NCBI GenBank assembly: GCA_009379865.1
Contig: WHSX01000005.1
Location: forward strand, 1 to 34,307
Length of the DNA: 34,307 nt
Source: Candidatus Nitrosocosmicus sp.
GTDB taxonomy: Archaea; Thermoproteota; Nitrososphaeria; Nitrososphaerales; Nitrososphaeraceae
Direction of reading: 5' to 3'
Shown in pieces: positions 16,496-25,270 of the stretch. The position numbers and the translations under genes are program-made. Numbering within the stretch: position 1 is the stretch's first letter; each line of letters opens with the position of its first letter. The notes under the pieces were generated by a model that was not told the origin of the DNA, ran no database searches, and saw nothing but the letters and a program-made list of their open reading frames with translations.

Positions 16496-17487
16496 TGAAA
16501 TATCGCAACTTAGGAAATACTGGCATTAAAGTTAGTGAAATTGGATTTGGAACGTGGACTTTAGGTTTAGACTGGTGGGGAAAAAAACTTGAAGAAGATG
16601 AATCTATAAAGATGCTAAAACATGCTTTTGATTTAGGAATTAATTTTTATGAAACTGCTGATATGTATGGAAGGGGCAAGAGTGAAAAGTTATTAGCAAA
16701 AGCCTTTAAAGATATGCGCAATGAGGTAATTTATTCCACTAAATGGGGTTATGATATGTATAGTGCAGAGCAAATAGGACACGGCGAGATTCCCCAAAAG
16801 CATACTCCAGAATTCTTAGAATATGCTTTGTCAGAAAGCATGAAAAGATTAGAAACCAATTTTATTGATGTATATAGTTTGCATAATCCCAAAATGGATG
16901 CGATAGAAAACGATAAATTATTTCACAAACTAGATGAATTTGTAAACTCTGGAAAAATTAAGAGTCACGGCGTTGCTTTAGGGCCCGCAATAGGATGGGA
17001 AAAAGAAGGAATTCACGCTATAGAAACCCGGAATATAGTTTGTTTACAAACTGTTTATAATATATTAGAACAAGATCCTGGAAGGGTATTTTTTGATGCT
17101 GTGGATAAAAGAAATGATTCAGTAGGCATAATGGTTAGAGTACCCGATGCATCTGGAGTTTTAACTGGCAAAGTAAATGAGCATACGGTATTTGATAAGA
17201 ATGACCATAGAAATAATAGAAAAAAAGAATGGATTATACAAGCGATGCAAAAAATAGAAAAACTCAAACCCATTGCTAATTCCCATGGATGGGATATTAC
17301 TGAAATTTCTATGAAGTATATTTTATCGCAAAAACAAATCTCCGTTCTTTTACCAACTGTTACAAGTATTGAAGAAATAGATTTGTTTGCTCAAATTTCT
17401 GATGGTAATTATTTGAATGAAGATGAGAAACTCCAAATTGAACAAATGTATGAAAAAAACTTTGATATGCCTAAATTATTGGCATAA
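16495..17487 (+). CDS. Aldo/keto reductase
   Basis: The 330-residue TIM-barrel protein starts with the usual MKYRNLGNTGIKVSEIGFGT and carries catalytic Y58, K83 (STKWG) and H130 (SLHNP). The usual catalytic Asp of the DTAxxYG motif is Glu here (ETADMYG, E53), a known conservative variant. NADPH-dependent reduction of carbonyl compounds is the family activity; the substrate is unknown. Overlap of one base with DUF1802 indicates an operon. It converges on the AhbAB gene with about 30 bp between stops. Confidence 0.9.
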   Translation: MKYRNLGNTGIKVSEIGFGTWTLGLDWWGKKLEEDESIKMLKHAFDLGINFYETADMYGRGKSEKLLAKAFKDMRNEVIYSTKWGYDMYSAEQIGHGEIPQKHTPEFLEYALSESMKRLETNFIDVYSLHNPKMDAIENDKLFHKLDEFVNSGKIKSHGVALGPAIGWEKEGIHAIETRNIVCLQTVYNILEQDPGRVFFDAVDKRNDSVGIMVRVPDASGVLTGKVNEHTVFDKNDHRNNRKKEWIIQAMQKIEKLKPIANSHGWDITEISMKYILSQKQISVLLPTVTSIEEIDLFAQISDGNYLNEDEKLQIEQMYEKNFDMPKLLA

Positions 17488-17517
17488 TTAAAAATTTTTA
17501 ATTAACAAAACCGTAAT

Positions 17518-18531
17518 TTACTCGAAATATTTTACTCTTTCTTTTTTAAATTCTCTAGAACTAAACAATATTCTGTATCTATCAATTTTAATTATTGCAG
17601 ATATTTCCTTCGCTATTTTTTCAGCTGCATCAATTGTTCTAGCATGAATCATACTAAAAAGATTAAATTCCCAGTCTGGGTATATAGGACGTCTATAACA
17701 ATGGCTTACTTGCGGAAAAGAAGCGATTTTTGATCCTATTTGATCTATTTTTTCCTCCGGCACATTCCATACTATCATTCCATTTGCCGTAAAGCCTGCT
17801 TGTCTGTGCCTGAGAATTGCTGCAAATCTTCTCATGATGCCTATATTTTGATATTCCTTAACTTTGTTAAAGAGCTCTTCCAGATTAATTCCCAAATCAT
17901 CCGCGATTGTTTTGAATGGTTCTCTAATTATCTTGATATCTTTTTGCAATTGTCTAATGTATTCTTTATCCACTTCTGATATTTTCTCTGCTTTTGCATC
18001 CATTTTTTTTACATCATCGGTGGGACTAGGTTTTTCAGGATCATCATTTACCATGTCCAATTTCACGCCTATTTTATACATTTTTAGCGTTGGCAATACT
18101 CTATATTTTAAAACTCCATCTAGGGAGGCCATTCTATCTAAATCGGTTTTCATATCTGCATCCGGAGATACAGCTAACGTAAACCAAACATTGTATTCAT
18201 GATTTCTTTCGTAGTTGTGACTTACACCTGGGTGTTTGTTTATTTCATTAGCGACATAATCTATCTTATTTTTATCCACTGAAAAAGCTACTAACGCACT
18301 CTTGTATCCTAACTTACGAGTATCAAAAATTGCACTTATCTGTCTAATAATTCCAATATCTTTTAATCTTTGAGTTCTATCGAGAACTTCTTCTTCCTTT
18401 AATTGGTATTTATTTGCCATTTCTAAGAACGGTCTTTCAACCAAAGGAAAAGACCATTGAATATCATTAAGTATTTCTTTGTCTATGGCATCTAGTTCAT
18501 TAACCAGCATAAATGATATGCTATAAAGCAT
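17518..18531 (-). CDS. Fused siroheme decarboxylase AhbA-AhbB
   Basis: The 337-residue protein consists of two Lrp/AsnC-like units. Unit 1 (about 10-155) has IGIIRQISAIFDTRKLGY and VSHNYERNHEYNVWFTL; unit 2 (about 185-335) has IGIMRRFAAILRHRQAGF, VSHCYRRPIYPDWEFNLFSM and the end SREFKKERVKYF. The HNYERNHEYNVW and CYRRP-YPDW-FN motifs are characteristic of AhbA and AhbB, which decarboxylate siroheme to 12,18-didecarboxysiroheme in the alternative haem b (and d1) pathway, rather than of amino-acid regulators. AhbA and AhbB are usually two polypeptides; here they are joined by a charged linker. An in-frame ATG at 18510 (MLVNELDAIDKEIL) may be the true start. Confidence 0.88.
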   Translation of the reverse strand: MLYSISFMLVNELDAIDKEILNDIQWSFPLVERPFLEMANKYQLKEEEVLDRTQRLKDIGIIRQISAIFDTRKLGYKSALVAFSVDKNKIDYVANEINKHPGVSHNYERNHEYNVWFTLAVSPDADMKTDLDRMASLDGVLKYRVLPTLKMYKIGVKLDMVNDDPEKPSPTDDVKKMDAKAEKISEVDKEYIRQLQKDIKIIREPFKTIADDLGINLEELFNKVKEYQNIGIMRRFAAILRHRQAGFTANGMIVWNVPEEKIDQIGSKIASFPQVSHCYRRPIYPDWEFNLFSMIHARTIDAAEKIAKEISAIIKIDRYRILFSSREFKKERVKYFE

Positions 18532-18623
18532 TTAACTAATTATTAAAATGTATCTTTAGAATTTGTCCGCAATTAGTTATATACTTAGGTTTAAAAATGA
18601 GAGGTTTATTTTTAATAAACAAA

Positions 18624-18714
18624 GGGGCTATCGTCTAGCTTGGCAGGATACCATCCAATTTTGGGTATAAGCCCGGGGCGCTGGCGGTCGAGGGTTCGAA
18701 TCCCTCTGGCCCCA
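18624..18714 (+). tRNA. Intron-containing tRNA, probably tRNA-Pro (UGG)
   Basis: The ends are clear: acceptor GGGGCTA (18624-18630) pairs with TGGCCCC (18707-18713), discriminator A at 18714, T-arm GAGGG-TTCGAAT-CCCTC, and D-arm GTCT...GGAT with a TAGCTTGG-like loop typical of archaeal tRNA-Pro. The gene is 91 nt, about 13-17 nt too long, so the middle holds an intron; TTTTGGG pairs with CCCGGGG there. I could not derive a perfect anticodon stem: TGG at 18662-18664 is the most sensible anticodon, but CCAAT against GCTGG leaves one mismatch. The 3' end serves as the insertion site of the element that follows. Confidence 0.8.
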
Positions 18715-18760
18715 CATCAATATTGTCGCTTTAATAGGCACCACCTTTTATAATGAATTG

Positions 18761-20059
18761 ATGTCACGCACCAATTGCGAGATTAATCCTTTGACAGAAA
18801 GCAATAGTTATAATTATTATTTATCCAATGCATACAAAATGTTTGTCTTTTCAATCAGATCCGAAGTTACTAGAAAATACTATGAAAGAAGACTTAGACA
18901 TTTCTTTAACCATATTCATTTCGAGGTAGAAAATCTCAAGAATATGGAGGTAAGGTGCAATAATTTTTCCGTTAAAGGAAAAATTGATACTAATTGGGCA
19001 ATTGAACAAGTAATTACATTTTTACATTTTCAAAAGGATAGGGTATACAAAGGTGAAATAACAGCATCTACATTACGGAACTTTATAAAGGCGATAAAAT
19101 TATTCTGCGATTCTTGTGACTTGAATATTCCTTGGAAGAAACTAATGAAGGGTCTTCCAAGGGCTGTACAGGCTGCAAATGACAGAGCACCCACATTAGA
19201 AGAAATTCAAAAACTTGTTGAATATCCAGACAGAAGAATAAAACCTGTTGTTTATACTATGGTATCATCTGGAATACGATTAGGTGCTTGGGATTATCTA
19301 AAGTGGAAACATGTAATTCCTATCGTAAATCAAGATGATAAAACGGTAGTAGCGGCCAAACTAAAAGTCTATGAAGGTGATGTTGAAGAATATTATTCCT
19401 TTATTACTCCTGAAGCATATAAAGCATTAAAGGATTGGATGGAATTTCGCGCCTCTTATGGAGAGAACATAAATGGTGAAAGTTGGTTGATGAGGGACCT
19501 ATGGCAAACAACAAATGTAAGTTATGGTGCTCGATGGGGCCTAGCAACCGTTCCTAAGAAAATTAAGAACACTGGAATAAAGAGGATGTTAGAACGGGCA
19601 TTATGGGATCAAGGCATAAGAAACAAGCTTAAAGATGGAATAAAAAGACATGAATTTAAAGCAGCACACGGTTTTAGAAAATTCTATAAATCAAGGGCAG
19701 GGCAAGTAATGCGACCTATTAATGTAGAGCTAACCATGGGTCATAATATTGGTTTATCTGATTGCTATTATAGGCCAACAGAAACAGAAGTATCAAATGA
19801 CTATCGTAAAGCTGTTGATTTACTTACAATAAATTCAGAAAGAATTACTTTAAAAAACCAAATTCACAGGCTAAGAGAAGACAATCAGAATAATGAATAT
19901 GTGATAAAGGGAAAGCTTCAAGAAAAAGAAGATCAAATAAAGGGATTAGAGGATAATGTGAAATTATTGAAGGAAGGAATGAACAAAATCTTTATGCTCA
20001 TTCAGCAAAATCCTACATTAGCAAACATTAAACCAGAAATTCTAAATCAAATAGAATAA
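18761..20059 (+). CDS. Tyrosine recombinase / integrase
   Basis: A 432-residue archaeal integrase. The catalytic set is visible (numbering from the TTG one codon upstream): R174 in SSGIRLGAW, H304-x-x-R307 in AAHGFRKFY, H329 in LTMGHN, and a Tyr at 337 or 338 in CYYRPTE. An N-terminal core-binding domain spans about 20-140. The C-terminus after 350 is a coiled coil (LKNQIHRLREDNQ; EKEDQIKGLEDNVKLLKE). The start lies 46 bp past the tRNA, so the tRNA 3' end is the obvious attachment site. The gene is intact and not split by integration, unlike SSV1-type integrases. I take ATG 18761 over the TTG at 18758. Confidence 0.92.
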   Translation: MSRTNCEINPLTESNSYNYYLSNAYKMFVFSIRSEVTRKYYERRLRHFFNHIHFEVENLKNMEVRCNNFSVKGKIDTNWAIEQVITFLHFQKDRVYKGEITASTLRNFIKAIKLFCDSCDLNIPWKKLMKGLPRAVQAANDRAPTLEEIQKLVEYPDRRIKPVVYTMVSSGIRLGAWDYLKWKHVIPIVNQDDKTVVAAKLKVYEGDVEEYYSFITPEAYKALKDWMEFRASYGENINGESWLMRDLWQTTNVSYGARWGLATVPKKIKNTGIKRMLERALWDQGIRNKLKDGIKRHEFKAAHGFRKFYKSRAGQVMRPINVELTMGHNIGLSDCYYRPTETEVSNDYRKAVDLLTINSERITLKNQIHRLREDNQNNEYVIKGKLQEKEDQIKGLEDNVKLLKEGMNKIFMLIQQNPTLANIKPEILNQIE

Positions 20060-20237
20060 TAATAGTTAGATATCCGGTACAGATGGCTACTAAAAGATTT
20101 GACATCAAAATGATAGTTAGTAAATCTTAATTTTTATGGACAATAAACTCGTAATCATTATAACTCATTTTCTAGATTGTTTGTCCGCTTTGTTTCATCC
20201 ATGGAAATCGTATCAGTAGTCTATTGATATTCACTAT

Positions 20238-21449
20238 TTAATTCATTTCAAAATCATATAGACCTACTGAAGTTGTTTTACAATTCTTGCATTTGATTTC
20301 ATTTAGTAATTCTTTCTCGAATCCGAAAGAAATAGGATAAATAAGATTACATTGCAAACATTTTATTATTATTGTGATCCTGTCATAATGAGATAAATTT
20401 TTGTTTCTCTCCATGTCCCATCGGTTTTTTATCTCAAAATCTAATATTACTTCTTCTTCAATATTTTTTCTATTTATTTCTTCATCAATTTCTCCGGAAG
20501 TAATATTAATTACATCATTTCTTTTCATCCACTTAGAAACTCTGACATTTCGGGATTCATATTTCAAAAATTCCGAGATCGTTCCTTCTAGATGATTTTC
20601 TACATCCAGTTTGAACTGAAATCTTAACAAATATCGTGCTGAAGTCATAAATTCTCTTGCAATAGATTCGTCAGCGTTTGTTTTAATAAAAGAAGATATT
20701 CGGAAATCTTCCAATGTTTTAAAAAATTGTGATTGGAACTTTTTATCTATAATAATCTTGTTAAAAAAGATACTGTTGGTTTCACGTCTTAATTCTGAGA
20801 AGTTGATATCATGACCATTCTGATAACCCTGAAATAAATCGATGAAAGAAAGTACAATGTCTCCATATTCCTTGATACAATTTTCAAGCATTTCTTTGAG
20901 GAAGTGATAGTAGTGATTATTCCAATCTCTATATCCAGGAGACAGATAAATCAAGCTCCTCTTAAGTAAGAATTCAAGTATTTTTTTATATTTATTTGAC
21001 CTTTTGTTGTGGTTGTGTAAGTCTAATGATAATGCAAGTAATGTGCCCCTCGCTGTGATAGTATAAAGATCAGTCAGATCCTTATTACGTAGCGATTCGA
21101 CTTTATCCTTTGTTTTTATCAGCAAACCTAATTCAATCAGTTTTTCTAGTCTTTTGATTATTAGAGGAGTTTTCGAATGAGCTCTATAGGATTTGTTCAT
21201 CCTAGAATTTTGGAACTCATTTATTAATTCACGATTTTCTTCCAACAGCCAGTTTACTAATTCTCTGGTTCTAAAATCATAACCACTTTTTAACTTATTA
21301 TGATCTTCAAGCAATGAATATATTTTTGTAACAAAAAACCTTAGTATATCCTGATAAATTCTCATTTCTTCACTGTCGTTCTCTAGTAAATCTGTAACGC
21401 TGATGTTCGGCAAACTCCTTGTTTTGTTTAATCTGTTTCTAATAGTCAT
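20238..21449 (-). CDS. Unknown 403-residue element protein with C-terminal zinc ribbon
   Basis: A basic, helical protein. Residues about 90-150 (IIKRLEKLIELGLLIKTKD, then LTDLYTITARGTLLALSL) look like a winged-helix unit. The middle is long helices without recognisable motif. The last 50 residues contain CLQC and CKNC pairs about 24 residues apart, a zinc ribbon, followed by GLYDFEMN. It is divergent from the AbrB-operon with under 60 bp between starts, so the two may share control. It may be a DNA-binding regulator or replication/partition factor; I recognise no family. Confidence 0.8.
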   Translation of the reverse strand: MTIRNRLNKTRSLPNISVTDLLENDSEEMRIYQDILRFFVTKIYSLLEDHNKLKSGYDFRTRELVNWLLEENRELINEFQNSRMNKSYRAHSKTPLIIKRLEKLIELGLLIKTKDKVESLRNKDLTDLYTITARGTLLALSLDLHNHNKRSNKYKKILEFLLKRSLIYLSPGYRDWNNHYYHFLKEMLENCIKEYGDIVLSFIDLFQGYQNGHDINFSELRRETNSIFFNKIIIDKKFQSQFFKTLEDFRISSFIKTNADESIAREFMTSARYLLRFQFKLDVENHLEGTISEFLKYESRNVRVSKWMKRNDVINITSGEIDEEINRKNIEEEVILDFEIKNRWDMERNKNLSHYDRITIIIKCLQCNLIYPISFGFEKELLNEIKCKNCKTTSVGLYDFEMN

Positions 21450-21507
21450 TTAATTAAGTTACTAACTCTTTATAATGTCTATATTTATCAAGCACTATAT
21501 ATTGTTT

Positions 21508-21723
21508 ATGTTAATGGAAAAATATATCCATAAGATAAACGGCATAACAGGAAAAACCTCATTATCGGTGGTAATTCCCCATAATATTTCAGAAGACCTT
21601 AACATTCTAAAGGGAGACTATGTAGAAATCAAGAAAAAAGGAGATAATATAATCCTAAGAAAATTGGTGATGCAGACAGATTTGATTAATACGGGCATAT
21701 TAAACGAAGCTATCTGCAGTTAG
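21508..21723 (+). CDS. AbrB/SpoVT-type DNA-binding protein
   Basis: From ATG 21508 the protein is 71 residues and contains a swapped-hairpin AbrB motif: KINGITGKTSLSVVIPHNIS followed by LNILKGDYVEIKKKGDNIIL. These domains bind DNA as dimers and often act as plasmid or virus regulators or antitoxin-like partners. The frame opens at ATG 21475, but that start is only 25 bp from the divergent gene's start, leaving no room for a promoter; 21508 or 21514 is more sensible. First gene of the replication operon, 11 bp before the next. Confidence 0.75.
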   Translation: MLMEKYIHKINGITGKTSLSVVIPHNISEDLNILKGDYVEIKKKGDNIILRKLVMQTDLINTGILNEAICS

Positions 21724-21734
21724 GGGTCAATACA

Positions 21735-21944
21735 ATGTCAACGATTACTGATAATACTAGTAACAAGGAATTTACTAATAAAGATTCTTCTGAAACATGC
21801 TTTGGTTTTGCTTGTAAGAAAAAAGCCATAAAGTACATCTACGTTAATGCAGGACAATTTGGAATCATAAAGTTGAATCTATGTTCCTTTTGTATTAAAA
21901 AATTCGAAAGAAAGGACGGGAAGGAAGAAATTCAGAATGTCTAA
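21735..21944 (+). CDS. Small Cys-rich protein
   Basis: A 69-residue protein with a disordered Asn/Thr/Ser-rich start, then CFGFACKKKA and LNLCSFCIKKFERK, giving two Cys pairs about 23 apart (likely one zinc site). It overlaps the next gene by 8 bp, so translation is coupled. Function unknown, probably a small zinc-binding element protein. Confidence 0.65.
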   Translation: MSTITDNTSNKEFTNKDSSETCFGFACKKKAIKYIYVNAGQFGIIKLNLCSFCIKKFERKDGKEEIQNV

Positions 21945-22344
21945 ACAAAATGATAAAGATGATCCAAATCGATATGTAAGATATTGTAGGAACGGTTGTG
22001 GAAAAAAGATATACTTCGATGACAAAATACGTAGCAAAAGTGGCAAACCTATCCCTCAAGAGTTCCTGGAAGATATTTCACATGAATGTCCTAAACTTCC
22101 TCCTTATAAAAAAAAATATTCACAAGGAGTGGATTTAGAATTCAACAATCAGGAAAATCAGAATAAAGTTGAAGATAACCCTGGATGGACTGGTAATCGC
22201 AATTCTCTCTTAGAGCACATGACAGAAATCATAGAATATGATAGTAAACAGCAGGAACAGATTCTAATAAATCAAAACCAAATCAAGAACCAACAAAAGG
22301 AACTTATGCAACTTCTGTTGGAGTTGGCAAAAAAATGGTCATAG
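21937..22344 (+). CDS. Element protein with Cys/His domain and coiled coil
   Basis: A 135-residue protein. The N-terminal part has YCRNGCGKKIYFDD and, 30 residues on, HECPKLPPY, which suggests a small metal-binding domain (C, C, H, C). Residues about 88-135 form a Gln-rich coiled coil (QQEQILINQNQIKNQQKE), pointing to oligomerisation. It overlaps both neighbours (8 and 10 bp). No family recognised. Confidence 0.7.
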   Translation: MSKQNDKDDPNRYVRYCRNGCGKKIYFDDKIRSKSGKPIPQEFLEDISHECPKLPPYKKKYSQGVDLEFNNQENQNKVEDNPGWTGNRNSLLEHMTEIIEYDSKQQEQILINQNQIKNQQKELMQLLLELAKKWS

Positions 22345-22634
22345 ATATTCAACTACCAAAAATAATATCAAACGCAAAGCAAAACCAGCTTGACAATTTC
22401 AAAGGTTCATTATTTTTTGATTTAGTAGAGGCAGCTAAAGAAATAGCTACTGAATCAGATAAAGAAAGAATAATCATAATTAATAAGGATGATGTAATCC
22501 GCTTAGGTTACAAAGATAAAATAAGCGCTGATGAAAATTTACTTCACCCAATATTTAAACAAGTTGAAAAAGAAACTGGATATGACATTGAAGGAATGAT
22601 CTCGGAAGGAAAAACTCGGATTGAATTTAAGTAA
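22335..22634 (+). CDS. Small element protein, unknown
   Basis: A 99-residue mixed alpha/beta protein (MVIDIQLPKIISNAKQ; FFDLVEAAKEIATES; KERIIIINKDDVIRLGY). No Cys and no membrane segment. The ATG overlaps the end of the previous gene by 10 bp, and the large replication gene follows after 14 bp, so it is part of one operon. It may be an accessory replication factor by position only. Confidence 0.7.
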   Translation: MVIDIQLPKIISNAKQNQLDNFKGSLFFDLVEAAKEIATESDKERIIIINKDDVIRLGYKDKISADENLLHPIFKQVEKETGYDIEGMISEGKTRIEFK

Positions 22635-22648
22635 GGACCAAACTGGAA

Positions 22649-25270
22649 ATGTCGGTTGAAACACATAATACTATTGATTCTGATTTTTGGTACTATGAGA
22701 TAGGGATTAATTGTATTCCTTTTGACTCAAAAAATGAAACTACTCAAATAACGTGGTCCACATGGCAAGGTCAACCTCTTCCAGACGGAATTTATCAGAC
22801 CTGGAAAAAAACTGGATTATTTGATAAGGGAGTTGCAGTGATTGCTGGAAAGATTTGGAGTGGAAAGTATGAAGGTAAATATCTTGCTTGCATAGATATT
22901 GATAACAAAAAAGGTATCCAGGAGTTTCTTTTACACTTTGGAGAAATTGACAATTTGGAGAAGCTATCTCAAAAGACCATTGTAGAGCAACATAAGGACG
23001 ATCTTAATAAAACGCACATATACTTTATTGTAGAAGAACCACTAGGCAAAAAAAGTGGATTAGGTGGAATAAAGAAACCTCATCAAGACGACGATACTCA
23101 AATACCAGCTATGGAAGTAAAATCAGATGGAAAACATGGACTAATGATTGTTAGTCCTTCGATTCATAAAAATGACTATCCTTATGAAATTATAGGAACT
23201 AAAGAACCCACTATTCTTAATAAAGAACAATCAAAAGAACTAGAGATTGCAATAAATAAGATTTATGATAAATATTATATTAAAAGAGATCTTAAAGACA
23301 ACAAGGCTCAAATATCAGAATTATTCGAAGATGATTTTATAGTTTATGAGGGGAACAACAGACATCTTCAAGTTTTAAGATTCTGTGAATCCTCGTATGT
23401 GAGGTCGAATCTATCATTAACCTTTGATGAATTATTAGCTAGGGCAATTTCATGGAATGAAAAACATTGCAAAGATCCATTAGAGACTAGTGAAATTAAA
23501 AAACTAGTAAAGCAGGCAATGTTATGGGTAAGTAACGACAAGAATAAATCAAAAGTTGTGCAAATACAGGACGAAGTAAAGAAAAGCAGAGAAAACTATG
23601 AAGACAGTGACTACCAAAATCTATTTGAAAAAATCCCTGGAAGAAAATTTGCAGAATATATTATTAATATCGCTAAAAAAACAATCAAAAGAGAAGATTC
23701 TCTAATTCGGTTGATTCTTTACGCAGGACTCAGTGCTTATACCAAGGATCCACTAAATCTTGGAATCGTTGCACCTACTAGCGAAGGTAAAACATATGCC
23801 GTATCTGAAGTCATGAAATTTTTCCCAAGACAAGATATATGGATGTTAGGGAATATGTCCCCAAAGGTATTGATTCGAGATAGAGGCATTTTGGTAGATG
23901 AGGACAACCAACCAATTCAAGAAGAAATACAGGAATTAAATAAAAAGATAAGAAAGGAAGAAGATAAAGACAGGAAAAGTGAATTAGAAGAACAGCGTAA
24001 ACTACTATATGAACATTCTAAAATGTTAATTGATCTTTCGAACAGGGCTCTAGTTTTTTTGGAGCCACCTCACGCAGATACATGGACTATTTTAAAGCCT
24101 ATACTTTCACACGATACATTTGAAATAGAGCATCCTTATGTATACAAAGCAGATAAAAGTCTAGAAGTAAAACATGTGGTAACAAGAGGATGGCCTGTTT
24201 GTATATTTTGCAGTGCCAAAGATGATTCTAGTTGGTCAATGTGGCCTGAAATTCAAAGTAGGTTTTTCATTGCCTCTCCTAATATGATAAAACAAAAATA
24301 CCAGGATTCTAACATTCTAATTGCACAAAAGAAAGGACTACCAGCTTTGGTTCAAGAACAGCTCATAGTCTCAAATGAAGATCTAAAGGTAACCATGGAA
24401 TGTGTTTCGATATTAAAAAAGCAACTTTTAATGAATCATGATAACACTGTTTGGATTCCTTATGGTTCCATTCTCTCACAATCTTTACCTTCTGAAAAAG
24501 GGCCTGATGTAAGAATTACAAATAGGATATTTTCATTACTTAATTTGATAACCAAAATTAATGCTACCAATAGACCCAAACTAGTTTTTGGTAGTGAAAC
24601 CTTGGCCGTATCCCTACTTTCAGACTTAGAAGAGGTGTTAAAACTGACACACAATCTTAATGGCATTCCATCATATAAAATAGAATTTTTTACAAATATT
24701 TTCATTCCACTATTCTTATCTAAAGAAAGTCCACTTGAAAAAGATGATATCTTGGAAGACAAAATAGCTGTGTACACAAATGAACTGGCTGATTTTTTAA
24801 TAGAAAAATCTGGAAAGACTTTGACAACAGATGCCATAAAGAAAACGTATTTGACTGAACTTAAAAATAATGGATTGATAGATGACTTTCAATCCAAAGT
24901 GGATAAGCGTAAGAATGGGTATTATCCTATCATTGATGTAAAACAATTTAGTAATAAGTCGAGAGAAAAAAACGAGAAATACACGAATTTGTCTCAAGAT
25001 GATAATAATCTACAATTCTTCAAACTCAAGCTTTCAAATAATTACAATAATGTGGGTGAAAACTGGTTAAATATCGAAATTATAGACCTTATGAAATACG
25101 GAATCGGCCGGACAAATATATTCAAGTTATTGGATGAAGCAAATAACCAAGTATGTATATGCCAATTCATCGTCAAATACAATATATTTACCGACCTAAA
25201 TCGATATTTTCAAAGTGATGAAAATTGCATTTATTCCAGTAAAGTATTTGGAAAGATGATAAAAATGTAG
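22649..25270 (+). CDS. Primase-polymerase / helicase-like replication protein
   Basis: The 873-residue protein combines an N-terminal domain resembling archaeo-eukaryotic primase-polymerases with a downstream ATPase. Prim-Pol-like motifs: CIDIDN with D83/D85, H123 in KTHIYFIVEEP, and MEVKSDGKHGLMIVSPSIH (155-173). A PriCT-like helical part follows (about 225-295, LAR-ISWNEKHCKDPLETSEI). The ATPase has Walker A APTSEGKT (375-382), Walker B ALVFLEPP (467-474) and a sensor-like CIFCSAKD. A Glu/Lys coiled insert (about 423-455) separates A and B. Together these suggest an initiator/replicative enzyme of the element. The C-terminal 300 residues are unassigned; the Prim-Pol call is less certain than the ATPase. 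Confidence 0.8.
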   Translation: MSVETHNTIDSDFWYYEIGINCIPFDSKNETTQITWSTWQGQPLPDGIYQTWKKTGLFDKGVAVIAGKIWSGKYEGKYLACIDIDNKKGIQEFLLHFGEIDNLEKLSQKTIVEQHKDDLNKTHIYFIVEEPLGKKSGLGGIKKPHQDDDTQIPAMEVKSDGKHGLMIVSPSIHKNDYPYEIIGTKEPTILNKEQSKELEIAINKIYDKYYIKRDLKDNKAQISELFEDDFIVYEGNNRHLQVLRFCESSYVRSNLSLTFDELLARAISWNEKHCKDPLETSEIKKLVKQAMLWVSNDKNKSKVVQIQDEVKKSRENYEDSDYQNLFEKIPGRKFAEYIINIAKKTIKREDSLIRLILYAGLSAYTKDPLNLGIVAPTSEGKTYAVSEVMKFFPRQDIWMLGNMSPKVLIRDRGILVDEDNQPIQEEIQELNKKIRKEEDKDRKSELEEQRKLLYEHSKMLIDLSNRALVFLEPPHADTWTILKPILSHDTFEIEHPYVYKADKSLEVKHVVTRGWPVCIFCSAKDDSSWSMWPEIQSRFFIASPNMIKQKYQDSNILIAQKKGLPALVQEQLIVSNEDLKVTMECVSILKKQLLMNHDNTVWIPYGSILSQSLPSEKGPDVRITNRIFSLLNLITKINATNRPKLVFGSETLAVSLLSDLEEVLKLTHNLNGIPSYKIEFFTNIFIPLFLSKESPLEKDDILEDKIAVYTNELADFLIEKSGKTLTTDAIKKTYLTELKNNGLIDDFQSKVDKRKNGYYPIIDVKQFSNKSREKNEKYTNLSQDDNNLQFFKLKLSNNYNNVGENWLNIEIIDLMKYGIGRTNIFKLLDEANNQVCICQFIVKYNIFTDLNRYFQSDENCIYSSKVFGKMIKM

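Noticed and set aside
17518-18531. Lrp/AsnC transcription regulator
   Set aside because: The two units carry siroheme decarboxylase motifs (HNYERNHEYNVW, CYRRP-YPDW) rather than amino-acid-binding regulator features.
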